NCBI RefSeq assembly: GCF_000204055.1
Contig: NW_006768823.1
Span: 408,553-472,552 of the forward strand
Direction: 5' to 3'
From: Melampsora larici-populina 98AG31
Lineage: Eukaryota > Basidiomycota > Pucciniomycetes > Pucciniales > Melampsoraceae
DNA: 64,000 nt
The notes beneath the pieces were generated by a model, which saw nothing but the letters and a program-made list of their open reading frames with translations, was not told the origin of the DNA and ran no database searches. Positions 44,101 to 57,057 of the stretch are shown one piece after another. The position numbers and the translations under genes were made by a program. The first letter of the stretch is position 1. Each line of letters starts with the position of its first letter.

Positions 44101-46090
44101 AACCATGACATTTTGTGGAACAGCGGAGTATCTGGCACCGGAAGTCTTGTTGGGAGAGCCTTATAGTTATGAGGTTGATTGGTGGTCATTTGGCACGATG
44201 CTGTGAGTCTTGATCCTCTCTGGTCCCTATATACCACCTTTTGTCAGCTGCTGATCCTGTTTCAATATGACTAAGGTACGAGATGCTTACGGGTCTCACA
44301 CCCTTTTGGTCTGAAGACCATGCCACGATGTATCGGCGAGTCTTGCATGATGAATTGACTTTTGTCGAAGATTCAAGCCGAGTCATGGATCATGACACAA
44401 AGACCTTGTTACGAGGGGTGAGTATCGAACTCGATTTTCTCACTCGTGCTGGCGCGTTCTCACCTTATTTTCCATTTACAGCTATTACAGCGTAATCCAG
44501 CGGTGCGAATGACAGGGGCTAGGATCAAAAAGCATCCCTATTTCGGCATGATCGATTGGGACCAGTAAGTCCATATTCGAAAGCAACTCAACTCATCAAG
44601 GCAATTGACAGGTCTTTTCTATCATCCAGTGTCCGCCACAAGCGTTACATCCCCCCTTATGTCCCTGCAGTCAATCCTAACGATGCGACTGACACTCAAA
44701 ACTTTGATGAAACGTTTCTCGCTATGGAGCCCACTCATGTGCAAGATGAGGACCCGGCCACACCGTCTGCTGCAGATGGCGACGACAAACAGCCCGATTC
44801 TCAGGATCAAGCTACCTCTGATGAGGAGACACCTGGCAAGATAGAACCAGAGAAGGCGGTGGACGAAGATGGAAATGACGTATTTGATGGTTACAGTTTC
44901 ATTGCACCTCGAACCGATAAGGATTCCATCATCGAAGAGGAGAACGAAGGTGACACTAATGATACTGGATTGACGAGCCAATCAAATGATCAGTTGTGTG
45001 AAAGTGCGAAGACCCCTACTTCAATTGCTTCTGATGAGCACTACTCTAGCTCATCAACTCGTCCAACAAGCAACGAGAGAGAAGCATCTGATAACACTGG
45101 CAAAACGACCTTGGAACTTGGAGTGACTGATGGAAGCACACCTGCCATGTCTTCGAAGAAGAAGCAGGATGATACCGCGGATGAAGATTGGGATGTGGTC
45201 GATACTCCTGAGGCTGGTCTGACAGATTTGAATGGCGGGCGAAGGAGGGGAAAGCGAGCCAATAATACTCTCTTTGCGTCAGTTCCGTTTCATTCTTATA
45301 AAAAAAGAGCGGCAATTCTTCGAATATTCCGCAAACGGAGTAGATGAGTGAATCTACGTGCAAAATGTTCTTTTCTTCTGATCTGTACCTCTTTCTTTTT
45401 CTTTTGTTGGTGACATTGGTATTCAATCTGTGCCTTTGATTGTATCCTTTGTGACTTTCCTCATGTTCTCTCTTTGGCACATCAATCCGATCGGACTTTG
45501 AATCACTCAGTCGGGGCGTGGTTGACAAGTACAAGCTACGGATGAAGAAATTCAACGACCCTTCGACATCAGCCAACATCACCTCACCTTCTCAGCCCTC
45601 TTTGATCAGGCACTCTAGCTCTTCAATCCACCAGTCACACCAGGATCCCACTGACTCCGACAATGCGGCAACCCCTCAAACTAAACCTCAAAGCCGTCGC
45701 CGCTTCGGTATGAAACGACAAACTTCCGATCGCCAACGGACACTTCCCCCCATAGGTGGTGGATTGCTGGAGTCGATGAGTCGACCGAATTTCCTTTCCA
45801 AAGGTCGAAGTATGAGTAATACTGCAGAGCATGCCCGGACGGCACAAACTGAGAACTCGGGCAGGAGGCGGTTAAACCTCAATGGTTTCTTATCATCATA
45901 TCATTTAGGTAGCAGCAGCCACAAACCAGCAGGCGCAAACACTATGTCAGAATCTAGGACAGCCAGTGTATTGAGTCGGTCGACAAGCGTCAACAAGCGT
46001 GGGGAGACTTCAACTCTCACATCCCGACCACCATCCAGTAATAACAATAGCTTGGGTAGTGCGTCTAACAATCGGTGGACTCGATATTGA
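41182..46090 (+). CDS. AGC-family Ser/Thr protein kinase with PX-like N-terminus
   Basis: Nine exons join to 1204 aa: 41182-41316, 41415-41510, 41566-41629, 42265-43754, 43826-44202, 44276-44417, 44482-44564, 44630-45277 and 45511-46090. The N-terminus (SWVITVKERNPKQ, then SFTLFVLTPSSHLALVRSLE) resembles a PX-type lipid-binding start. A long Ser/Pro-rich linker follows. The kinase domain is near residues 514-790: GKGCAGKV loop, YAMK lysine, YRDLKPEN loop, TDFGLSK, and activation segment TFCGTAEYLAPE with the Thr that an upstream kinase (PDK1-type) usually phosphorylates. FDETF and the hydrophobic motif FDGYSF (about residue 883) fit an AGC C-tail, although widely spaced from the core. The closest relatives are probably Ypk/S6K/Akt-like kinases; I do not assign a name. 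The 635-base third intron is the least certain join. Confidence 0.85.
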
Positions 46091-48685
46091 CGCACGTTAC
46101 ATGTCACCTCTATCTATTTGTGACTTTTTCACTGGCGTACACCAATCGTTCACCATCTGGAAGAACTTTTCTTCGTCTCATCATCGACATCAAATTGCTA
46201 TTTGAAGATTTGAAAGCCCTTTTTATTTTGATGTCGTTCATTTATTCCTTTCACCACTTCGTTTGTACCTCATGAATAGTTAGGTACTCTCTTTCTTATG
46301 AATCCTCCTCTCATCAATATCAATAAACATTATTCTCGTTTAGTCTTTTCATAATTTTCTACTTATACCTTGTGAAGAGATAATACATCTTCCTCAAGGA
46401 GTTGACTCATTTACACAGGGTTCTTTGTTTTCTTCTCTCTTTTGCTCTTCCTTCTTTTGGAGACCGTTTCTTTTCATAAATGTTCCTTACTCGTTTCTCA
46501 ATCTTCTCATTTGCTTATCTGAACTTTCATTTTGTCCTCCTTTCCTTCCCTCTCGTTTACACTTTATCAAGATCCTTAATTGTATTTCTTGAATACACTG
46601 TGTTCTGAATTAACTGTTTTTTATTATTGCATGTTTTCTTTTTTTTTAAATTTGTTTGAGGTTTTTACTTATGGGTTTTGCAAGAATTGTGTTTTTGAAA
46701 GTAAAATGTCGGTGCTATAGCTTGAATCATAATACCTGCTCCGAAACCCTTTGTGTAATCCCTGTTAGTATATTGGCTAGAATGACTGCCTTTCAGACCG
46801 TGGGCAAAAGCCCGTTGCAACATGGGTTCACTGGGAATTATCTTGTGTCACTTTTACAAAAGTTGGGTCATGTCACAGGAGTGTCAAATTTCAAAGTGTA
46901 TGGTGTCACTTTTAAAGAAGTAACATCAAACTCAACTGAAGTGATACCATGTCACTCTCATTATACATTTTCAAAATAGATGGCTCTTGTGACATGGCCT
47001 CACTATTCCAAAGCCATTTCCCACTCAAATCATTCAATCTTCCATGTACTTCCATCTGTTAAAAATGGTCAATCATATGTTAGTGTCAATAAAGAAGAAC
47101 AGTTTTTAGAGCATGATCCAATTACTTGATTATGTTCTCTATGTCTAGTAATTCAATCAAACATATTTAATTCAAATCATGAAACATTATCCAATTTTTT
47201 GATTTCTTCCTCAATCAAAACCATGAATAATCTTTAATGATTTGATTCATAAACTTCAAATTTAAAATTATGACTATTTGTTGTTCTCATTTCAATTCAG
47301 CAGGTTCTAGTGCTTGTTTCCATGCTTCTGGCTTGATTGGATTATTGATATGGGATGTTTAATTTTTTCGGGTTCAAACCTTCAGACTCCTTTTATTAAT
47401 TGAATTTGGGTTGGTGAGGGTTGTTAAGCTTGAGCTTTCATGGATGAAAATTTGGACAGGTGAAAAAATGAGTGGTGAGTATGCGTGTGGCAAAGCTGGT
47501 ACTCTATGGGTTGCTGAAGGTCTGGCACTTGGAGCTACAAGCCCTGTGTGCAGCAGATGAGAACCAGTCTGTCTGGCTACAAGGATATGGAAAATACATG
47601 TATGTTGATACATGGGTCTGTAATAACCTCAGAATTCTCACAGACAGTCAGGAATCCCAATTATCCCACAAGAACCTTGATGCTGCAACTTGTGACAAGA
47701 AACAACACTGACTTGGGGATGCAACCAATACTGCAACTGCTATGCACTGAACAAGATTTCAGCCTGTTTTAGGTGCAGAGCAGAAATCTCAACACAATGT
47801 CATGAGCAAAAGACCGTTTGGCACAGCTTAAGCACTATGTTAAAGATGCCAAAAAATGGCTCTGAGGTCCTCTTGTAAATTGCCTAAGACCACCTCAAAT
47901 CCCCCACAAAAATTTAAAGTATGTTTTATGCAAAAAGTAACATAAATAGAATTTCACCAATTTCTACATACAGTGAGTGAGGCATAGGATGTAAACAAAT
48001 TCACAGAGATTTTAATCTTGGAGTTCACACACCAAAAATTACAAGTTGGAATTCCCAACTGACCACAAGTCCCAATTCGGCGCCCTGGAGAGATGCTTGC
48101 AACTTATCAGCCCATTTTGGTGTGCAAGCAGGGACCCAAGAAGACTCACTTGGGTAAATGGACTATACAGTGTATTATCTTCTGTATCTGGGACACTACA
48201 CTATTTCTGAGGATAGCAAAGTCTCCAGAAGTTTGAAATGAACCACTTCACTTTTTGAACAAAACTCAAAAACTTCTCATAGTTCTTGAGCATGGTGAGA
48301 GTGAGATATAGAACATCTGAATGGAGAGATTGGAAGGGGATATTCACATCCAGATGGAATGGGCATGGGGGTTTATTGATACAAAGTGGGAGTTTTTGGG
48401 GCTTGAAAACCTTCCAGCCAAACTCTATATTTGAGCCCTTGCTGGCTCACCAAGCCTGGCAGATAAGTCTTAAGTACCTCTGCATGAACCTGAGCTTGTG
48501 ACGCAAAAGTGTCTGACTACAGAGGGAATTGGTTAAGTTAGTTGTAAGCCCCTCTTCAAGGGTGTGACAAACACACTTAATGGCTTGTAGGGACTGAGTT
48601 AAGCTTAGGTCATCACAAGATTCAGAGTGAGAGTGAGAACTCCAGTGATTGGATTGTAACAGCAAGTCTTTACTCAACATTAAGG
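46091..48685. other. 3' flank of the kinase gene, then repeat-like DNA
   Basis: The first 500 bases are T- and C-rich and probably include the kinase 3' UTR. From about 46650 onward the DNA resembles the repeat debris left of the hAT gene. No gene is supported. Confidence 0.4.
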
Positions 48686-49436
48686 GTACTCAAGATTTGA
48701 GAAGTGGGCTTCCAAAGTGTCAAGAAGTGACATCCAGAAGTTTCTTGGACATGCTCAAGAAACTTCTCACCATGTCCATGTGGTGTTTGCCTGTCAATGA
48801 GCGCACCCAAGTTACCTTTGTGCCTCAAAGGCAGTCCGTGTGCGCTTGTTGTTGGGCAACTGCCACAAGGACACAGTGTTTGGAGCTTCTGGAGCCAAGA
48901 ACCTCTGAACTCCACTCATATGTGCGTTTAAGCAGTGACCACACAACCAGAGTTTTTTTAGAGGATGACTCTCTTCAGAACACTAACATGTTATAACCAA
49001 ATGATGGGATCCATCTTATTTTTGATTCTTTCCTACCACAAACATAACACTCTTGATATGATTTGACATCCGCTTCAATTCATTTGATTGATCAATACAA
49101 TCTGAAGTCAATCTTGATATCATTGTTAAAGACCACTTTTGACCTGCAAAAGACCAAAAAAAAATGTGTTTGTTGTGTTGTAGTTTCTTTCTGTTCAAAG
49201 CTTATAATCAAAGTCTAATGAAAATGGCAAGGTCACTTGAATCCGATTGCAAATGAAGATGAAAAGATGTGAAGGGAGCTTTTCTGGAAATTGTGCCCAG
49301 ATGAGTACCACCACGTGATATGGGGCTCTCAAAGCTACCCAGAAAGCTCCAGAAGTGTCACTCAAGAAACTTCTGGAGCCACTTCTGGGTGTCACTTCTT
49401 GACACTTCTGGAGGCCACTTCTCCAGTCTTGAGTAC
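48686..49436. repeat. Inverted-repeat pair spanning about 750 bp
   Basis: GTACTCAAGATTTGAGAAGT at 48686 and onward, with GTGTCAAGAAGTGACATCC, is repeated inverted at about 49375-49436 (GTACTCAAGACTGGAGAAGT on the minus strand). The arms are about 60 bp and imperfect. It could be a decayed DNA transposon; no target duplication is evident. Confidence 0.5.
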
Positions 49437-49957
49437 TTCCTATGAGGTTTTTGTTTTGTGACAAGATATGTTTAACTGAGTTGCCCCCATGAGCGCAATC
49501 AGCTCGCTCAATATAATACAAAGACAGTATAATACAATGGCAGATACAAGGGTGAAATCACCATTTTAATATTGAAGGGCTACGTACCTGGAAACCCCGC
49601 GCAACAATTTATCTCGCCAGACTTTGATGTAAGCAAAAAGGAAAAAATCAAAAAATGACGATCAACACAACCCATGGACAAGACACGCTTTCAAGGCTCG
49701 GTCTATTCAAATCACGCTTTCCGATTGTGAGCGATGGTTCCAAAGCCTCGGGTTAAAGTTCGTTCAAAGGTTTGATAACACTTGGAGAGTCTATATTGAA
49801 CTCGGTCTTCGTCTATCCTCGTCTTTGCTGAATCTTCTCATGATGTTGGAATGCGGAAAGGGCAAGCACTTTTCATATACTCCACAAGCTGCAGGGGATG
49901 TGGATGGGTGAATCGTCGTGGACAAAGCACAATGTGCATAGATTTTTTTCGACTGTA

Positions 49958-50052
49958 AACCTAACCCTAAAGCCGTGATTGGCAGTTGGCAGGACCTGCG
50001 ATACATGGCTCCCGGCCGTAAACCTAAGTAGGCCGTTGAGTGTAACCCTAGG
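49958..50052 (+). promoter_or_regulatory. AACCCTAA-type motifs upstream of RPL34
   Basis: AACCTAACCCTAA (49958-49970), TAAACCTAAG (50019-50028) and TAACCCTAGG (50043-50052) lie 85-180 bases before the ATG. TTAGGG-type boxes bound by Tbf1-like factors are known in ribosomal-protein promoters of several fungi. Binding here is inferred. Confidence 0.5.
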
Positions 50053-50136
50053 TTGGCTTCCCAGTATCGGTCCGGTGGGCGCTCTATTACTCTCGATTCG
50101 CATACGCTAACACTCCTCAAGGCAAATCTCGTCAAG

Positions 50137-50835
50137 ATGGTTCAACGAGTCACTCTCCGCACACGAAAGTCCTACAACACGGCCTCCAACCTACACCGGA
50201 TCATCAAAACCCCCGGTCAGTCGTCTGTTGCTCTGTGAATCTTGCCGATCCCCTGCTGTCCTCAAGACCTCAAGCGCGTCACAGGATTTGGATCCATTGG
50301 AACCATCGCCAAAGCCCTTTTTCAAAATTCTGACGACTCCTGCCTTCTTTCACTCACAAAATCAATTCACAGGAGGGAAATTGAGGCAATTACGTATCCA
50401 CAAGCAAGCCACCGCCCCCAAATGTGGTGATTGCCATATCGCTTTACCCGGTGTAAGACCTTGATTATATCTTATATTTCGACTACTTTCATTGGGTTCA
50501 CATTGAAGTCACACCAGGCAGTTAATGACGATATCCTTGGACGTTTTTCTTCTCCATTGATCCCTCATGTAGATCCCTGCTCTTAGGCCCATTCGATACG
50601 CCCACATCTCCAAGCGACGCAAGACCGTCCAGCGACCATACGGTGGTTCCCGATGTGGAAACTGTGTCCGTGACAGGTGAGGCCCACCGGAGATGGCTGA
50701 AGATTAGCTTAGTGTTCAAGGCGCTGATTTATGACTTGTCTTCACAGAATTGTCCGTGCTTTTTTGGTTGAGGAGGCAAAGATTGTGAAGAAAGTTCTAA
50801 AGAGTCAAGAAGCTGCTTCAAAAAGCAAGAAATGA
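50137..50835 (+). CDS. RPL34: 60S ribosomal protein eL34
   Basis: Component of the large cytosolic ribosomal subunit. Four exons join exactly to 116 aa, the normal size: 50137-50215, 50373-50452, 50573-50676 and 50748-50835. The start MVQRVTLRTRKSYNTASN is the family signature. The two zinc-type Cys pairs are CGDC and CGNC, the latter within RPYGGSRCGNCVRDRI. The tail ends KVLKSQEAASKSKK. The ATG is in a good context (AAGATGG). Confidence 0.97.
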
Positions 50836-51887
50836 TGATGCAATGTTGTTCACTGTTCCACCGCTTCTCCGAGAATCTCTCACCATGCCGATCAACCGTC
50901 GTTCTGGCTTTAATAGCTGAAGCTTGTCAACACTCAATCTAGCTTGTGTAATTTTCGCGAACTATGCCCTCGTTATGCCGCTCAGTCATGAAGCATGTAA
51001 AAGTGCCCCAGTACCACAATTTATTCACCGTCAAGGAGACTATTTATCTTTGCACCGTGAAGTGGCGCAAGGTGGCAGAATTGATGCTGCTGACGTATTC
51101 ATTGGGCTATCTCTTGACTTACTCCAAAAGTATGCTTCGAAGCTTTCCAATGAACCCTCCCTGTACCTCCTTCAGCTCTGTTAAGGCCGGTAGAAGTTGA
51201 AATTCAGATACTCGTCGAACTTGACTGAAACTAGCGTGAATTTTGAAGTAGCTGAGAGCATGCCCCATTGATCACTGTCGTATCAAGCGACGAGGTTGCT
51301 GGCTTGATGTTTCGCCTCAGCTCAACTCAATCTGCATCCTGCCATCCAACAACTTATCATCCTACAAGGAGCCATGCGAAGCATTAGCTGCGCCACTGTC
51401 TCTTGTCCTATGGGCTCTTGTCCTTTTCTGATCTGAACATCAATTATTCAGCATGAACAGGCATTTTATTTTGTGGGACATTCCATTGACTTGGCCATCA
51501 ATTCCTGCTTGTCCTCAAATACTCCTTGCTTTCGAGAATCGCCCTTTGGTGCAAAATCTCGAATTGCGCTTTTTGATCACTGCTCCCATCACATGTGCAT
51601 GGATGTCGGTCACCACGGCCTCGGGCTCCGTCATACCCGACATTCGGGCCTCGACCATGTCCTGGGTCGGCCCAGGTGATTCCCATCCCGCCGGTCTTTT
51701 AGATCTTTTATCTCCGGGATTGGTGCATTCGATAATCAAGAATCAACTCTTCATACCGGTCACCGGCTATTAAATTTCTCAAAGCATTTTGTGACTCAGA
51801 AGCTTCCAGGTCGAGATAGCCAGACACCCGTATTATATCTCTCAGGCCGCAGAAACCGCTATCCCCAGGCCACCACCGAGACTGACC
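50836..51887. other. Gap between RPL34 and KTI12
   Basis: Holds the RPL34 3' end and the KTI12 promoter. Open frames on both strands near 51450-51770 overlap each other and none shows a recognisable domain, so no gene is called. Confidence 0.35.
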
Positions 51888-53392
51888 ATGGCACTTGTCG
51901 TCATCTCGGGCTTTCCTTGTGCTGGCAAGACCACGCGTGCTATCGAGATCAAGGAAATGCTCGAGTCAAGATTACAAGAGGACGATTCTACAACGATAAA
52001 GGATGTTGTCATTGTTAACGACGAGCTTCTTGGAGTCCATCGTTCAAGTTACAATGGTGGGTCAATACCGTCCGCTGGAGCTGTGATCGACCGACGTTGA
52101 ATACATCTAATACATCTGACGGGAATGTCTAAGATAGTAAATCGGAGAAGGTCGCACGTGGGCACCTTTTATCTCACACTATTCGCCATTTGAGCAAGGG
52201 TCGCATAGTGTTGTGTGATGGTATGAACTACATCAAAGTGCGTTTGCAGTCCCACACTGGGCGCTCAGTATGGACCAACTCGTCTGAAACCTCACTTCAG
52301 CCGTTTGGGGACGCTCAGGACAGCCTACCGATTCAATGATTTATATTCCAGGGCTTCCGCTATCAATTGTATTGTGCCGCGAGGGAAGCTGGTGTACGAA
52401 ACTGCACGGTGCGGAATTGATTCTCATCCTCCTAGCAGATGTGAAAGTTTTTGTAGGTTAAATGCTGACACTTTGTGATAGTAGGTTCATGTAGCTGCCG
52501 TCCCGTCGGACTGCATCTCTCGAAACGCCAACTTATCTGACGAGGCTCAGTATGAAGAGCAAACGATTGGAAATTTGATTTCTCGCTTTGAAGAACCAAA
52601 CGGCAGCACGCGCTGGGACAGTCCTTTGGTAGTTTTTCCGTGGTGTGACTCACTTTTGGCATCACATGACGGGAGTGCTGACGGACTAGCTGGCAATCTG
52701 GAAGGCTTGCGTGTGATTGACGAATGCCAGGCGCCGTCGGATGAGATTTCCCCAGCGGCCCGTCAACCGAAACTTCATGCAACGAAAACCGAGAGCGCAG
52801 GTACCCAGCTTCTTCTTATTTTACCTTTCATAATGTACTGAGTCACTGATGGTTAGAATTGGTCTTGATGAACTCTATCTGTCGTGTGGTGATATCACAA
52901 GATACCGTTACAATGAAGTCATGGTCTAGTATCGGAAATGATATCTGGATAGCTGTCACGCGCGGGGATTTGAAACCAGCAACTGCAGCAGTCAAGGCGG
53001 TTCGTCAAGTCATCAGGTGTTGATTTATGAGATCTCTTGACAAACTGTTACTTTTGATTTAATAGGCCACTCGGACGTCAACAAACTTCCTCCATCTTTT
53101 AGAATCAACCACATCAAGCCTCATTTCAGAACTCCTCACAAATCTTCAACAATCCCCTAATCCTTATGGGACAATCACATTCCCATTCCAGATACCACAA
53201 TCTTCACGGACCAAACTGGTGTCCATCAAAATCCCTATGGGCAAAACTGTCAACTTGGGCACTCTACAACGACTCAGACGTCAGTATACGACCTTACAGA
53301 AACAAGCCAATTTTGCTGGCCGAGGCAATAAGGATGGTGAAGTTGAGGAGATGATCGATGGGTTTGTGCTATATCTACAAGGTACACTGTAG
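51888..53392 (+). CDS. KTI12: Elongator-associated ATPase Kti12
   Basis: Kti12 is a P-loop ATPase, related to the tRNA(Sec) kinase PSTK, that works with Elongator in modifying wobble uridines of tRNAs. Six exons join in frame to 374 aa: 51888-52056, 52134-52237, 52352-52408, 52485-52800, 52857-53008 and 53066-53392. The P-loop is GFPCAGKTT near residue 8. VVIVNDELLGVHRSSYNDSK, the block IRHLSKGRIVLCDGMNYIKG and FRYQLYCAAREA are diagnostic family blocks. A helical C-terminus (LQRLRRQYTTLQKQ) follows and probably helps bind tRNA. The fifth donor (GTCATC) was chosen because it keeps the frame. Confidence 0.92.
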
Positions 53393-54096
53393 TGATTTGA
53401 GTTGCATGCTACATTGATTGAAATTCAAGTCTCTAGAAGGACTTGAAAAAGGCGATTGCGAGCATCATCATTTCTTCTATTGTCACGGTAAACAAAGCAA
53501 GGCGTATGTTGTTGTATCAAGAGTACGCCTTAGTAAAAACTTGTTCATCCCACCACCCAGATAGTCCATTATAAACTGAATAATGGGCGCAGCTTGATTC
53601 CTAGCCTATACAGAATTGTGGTGAATGTCATTGCATATTTGTTGCGTTCCTGACTTGGTTCCCTTTGTGAGGCCATGAGGTATTGGACTCTCAATCAAGC
53701 CGTACCGGCACTCCGTTGCCAGCGGCAAGTGGAAACACATTTCATTATTTTTGCAGTTTGACTTGAGATGAGTCTGAAAGCTCGCGTTCTTTAGTATATC
53801 TACCACGAATGAAGTGTCATAACATCAAATGGGCTTGCCTGCAAAATCTGAATTGTGATGAATTGGAGTTCTGATTTTGTGTACATGTACCCGGGTGTGC
53901 ATTGAGATCGGGTATCGAATAGTGAATCGGACCAGGATCAGATGGTATCCGGCTTGTGCAGAACTTCCACATCGCAGCTTTATCTGAAACCGTTGAGCCG
54001 ATCAGCTGTGACGGCACACATAACGGTAAAGAAAGCATTTCATCATCAGATTCGATTTATGATACTCAACTGATTGACTTTTCAAAACAGTTCATC
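53393..54096. other. Gap between KTI12 and WBP1
   Basis: No gene is supported. The in-frame upstream ATG at 53956 would place a hydrophilic stretch before the WBP1 signal peptide and is not taken as the start. Confidence 0.35.
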
Positions 54097-55866
54097 ATGA
54101 TCTCACTTCTCCTGATCACCATCGCACTCCTCAAACTCGTCTCTGCGGACAATATCCTGGTGGTGATAGAGGATTCCTTCAAACAAAATGATTATAGTCG
54201 ATTCTGGTCTTCAATTCAATGTAAGTGCTTCTCGATTTCTTTTGTTCAGAAATTCCATCAGCCTTCATTGATGATAAAATTTTCTTTCATTAGCCCGGGG
54301 TCATCAACTTTCCTTCCGTGCGGCAAAAGAATCATCTCCTCAACTGTACGAGCATGATCAAATCTCATTCCAGCATCTCATCATCTTCGCGCCTACGACC
54401 AAGTGTGAATTTGTTCATTCTTTTTTCACGTAAAGGCACCGATCGCTGACTCGTCCTGGAGCGCTCACATTTTACCATTAGCTTTTGCCGAAGACCTTTC
54501 ACCACAAAGGCTTGTTCAGTTCTTAGAAGACGGTGGTAATATTCTTGTGGGCGCTTCAAGCAATTTATCCGAGTTCTGGCGTGATTTCGGCAGAGAGTTC
54601 GATATTGATTTCGATCATAAAGCTAGCGCTGTTTTCGATCACTTTTCTCATATCGGACAGGATTCAGCGACTGTTGTGACTAGTCTTGAGCGAGGTCCAT
54701 TGATAGACGATCAAGTGATCATTCCTCAATCAACTCGATCATCCTCTGCTTCTAATGTGATCTTTCGTGGTATCGGGCACTCAGTTGGAAAGAACCCGCT
54801 GTTGATCAGCGTTCTACGTGCCAGTCCTGTTGCTTACAGTGCTGATGCTGAGCTCAAGGATCCAGCAGACACAGATCCTTTCATCACAGGAGAGGAGATT
54901 GGGTTGATCACTGGATTTCAAACTCACAAACAATCGAGAATATTGTTCGTAGGAAGTGTCGAATTTTTCTCTAACACATTTGGCGAGACAGAAATTCAGG
55001 CGCCTGACGGTAAAAAGTAAGCTATGCATTCGAATCTGTCGTTATGCATTCCTCTTCACTCCATGGATTTTTCCACCACAACCACATCGTCAGCATATTT
55101 AACCTGGATGCTCGTGAACCCCTCTGGCACCCGCCATGTTCATGAATAGCTGGAATACTACTAACAATACCCACGTGCTCAAGCATGAACTGACGCGTAT
55201 CACTTTTGTCTTAATTTAATCAGATCACAAGCCGCCAATTCCAAAGTGAGCGCTGAATTAGCAGCATGGGTTTTCCAGAACTCTGCCGTACTTCGTATCC
55301 TCTCATCAACGCACCGAAAAGTCAATGGTGTAGAAAAACCTGAGAGATACTGCATCAACGACCAGATTGTGGGTTTTCGTATTTTCATTGTTTACTCGCT
55401 TGTCTGTCACGTGTGACTGATCTACTTTTTACTCTGAATGGCGGTCACATCTTGTATACAGGAGTATAAAGTAGATGTTCAAGCTTTGAACAACGGTGAA
55501 TGGGGCCCATACTCTGTGACCGACATGCAACTGGACTTTACGATGCTCGATCCTCACCTTCGCATGTCACTCAAGCCGACCAATTCGCGACATGGCAATT
55601 ATACCACCTATTCTTCTGTTTTCCGTGCACCTGACAGGCATGGAGTCTTTACCTTCCGAGTCGATTATCGTCGAAGGAACGGCATGTCACATCTCAAAGA
55701 TACTCTTCAAGTCATGGTCACACCTCCTGATCATGATCAACATCCCCGTTTTCTTTCTGATGCTTACCCTTACTATGTTGGAAGTTTGAATGTTTTGGTC
55801 GGATTTGTATTGTTTAGTGCAGTCTGGTTGAAGCACGTCCCTGGAGGCAGTAAGAAGGCGCAATAA
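54097..55866 (+). CDS. WBP1: Oligosaccharyltransferase subunit Wbp1/OST48
   Basis: Essential subunit of the ER oligosaccharyltransferase, which moves the glycan from dolichol to Asn of nascent proteins. Five exons join to 445 aa: 54097-54220, 54294-54402, 54462-55016, 55224-55368 and 55462-55866. The signal peptide is MISLLLITIALLKLVSA. The lumenal part has ILVVIEDSFKQNDYSRFW, FLEDGGNILVGASS, and the SVEFFSN block. TFRVDYRRRNG is near the end. A single C-terminal membrane helix (YYVGSLNVLVGFVLFSAVWL) precedes a short cytosolic tail ending KKAQ, close to an ER-retention KKXX-type signal. The third acceptor (after CCTGGAG) was picked because it alone keeps the frame. Confidence 0.93.
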
Positions 55867-57057
55867 AAACTTCAAAAGAAAGTGCTTTATCTCTGTCGGA
55901 GACATGACTGCTTTGTTTTTGGCCTAGGGTGTGCCTGCTCTAACATGTGACAGCTGTCTGGCGACATAAGTAAAGCCACGATTAAGCCTGTCTGGGGACC
56001 TGGATAACACCCCCGCAAACATCAAGCTCATTGCAATCTCGCATTCAATTTGAACGCATTATTATCGTCTCTCATCTAATCTCTCCAAGAAGGCCTTCAT
56101 ACATAACTTCATGACAGTACCGAGTGACCTACATCACAAAATAAAGGGCACGGAAAAGCCCAGTGGTAGTTTCGAAGTGATCATGTCCATATTAGCTCAT
56201 AATGCTCAAATTATGGTCTGCAAACATTGAGGTAAACTGAAACAGAGTTGAAAAAAGGACTGCAGCAATGCTGTGATCATGATCAGTGGTCAAAGATATC
56301 ATTACTCTGCCCTACCACCTAGTTACTAACTTTTCAAGAATGACAAAAACTCGTGATCTTTTTCATGATTATTCCCACAACATTGAACGGAATAAGCCTG
56401 TTATCAGCACCATAAACACCACCTAATGAGTCCCCTCCTAGTGCCCGGGCAAAAAAACGCTACCAACCCCGGAAATCCCTCCGTGCCTCCGGGGTTTAGG
56501 GGTTTCCGTGGTTTGTTGATCACTCAATGCAAGTATGTCGTAATAAGATGTGGCATGGATGTCGATAGTCAAGGCTTGTTTGCGCTATAAAAAAAGTGAA
56601 GTATCACCCAGTCAAAAACAACGATTCAGACAAGTTTGATGAGCGATATTGGTTGCGGAAGTCCTTGAAGACTTTGAAGATTTTGTTCTATAGATATATC
56701 CGGTTTGTGTTGGTCGTATTGCCGAGATTGAGTCAAGTTGAAATGATATAAGAAGTGAAGTTTAAGCTGATGAGCAAACTAATCGAAATGCAAACTGACC
56801 AATGGAAATCAGAGTGTGAATGTTGTTGTATCCAAGCAGAAGTAGCATCGAATTGGTAAGGAGATGTTGAAGTTTAATTTTTGAGTGAGCTGATTACCAA
56901 ATCGAGTCTGTAGTGGTGCTCGCTCACAGTGACGGTGACTGTCAGTGATGAGCGTGGATGGATTAGTATTTGAATTCTAACTGATTACCATATCAATCAA
57001 ATCAAATCAAATCACTTCAATCATCATTATCATATCACTTCAACATCTCAATCAATC
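55867..57057. other. Gap between WBP1 and RIC8, with a small hairpin
   Basis: No gene is supported. AACCCCGGA (56465-56473) pairs with TCCGGGGTT (56488-56496) in a GC-rich patch that differs from its AT-rich surroundings and may be a repeat remnant. The last 100 bases are CAAATCAA/ATCATC-rich, like the TSC2 leader. Confidence 0.4.

Noticed and set aside
47472..47772. Overlapping plus-strand frames of 74-79 codons
   Set aside because: Short, no domain, in repeat-like DNA, with no splice-linked partners.
49958..49971. Telomeric repeat remnant (CCTAACCCTAA)
   Set aside because: Only isolated single units before a ribosomal-protein gene, with no tandem array; promoter boxes are the better reading.
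51453..51773. Overlapping open frames on both strands between RPL34 and KTI12
   Set aside because: Three frames are open over the same 250 bases, none has a recognisable domain, and none connects to neighbours by splice signals.
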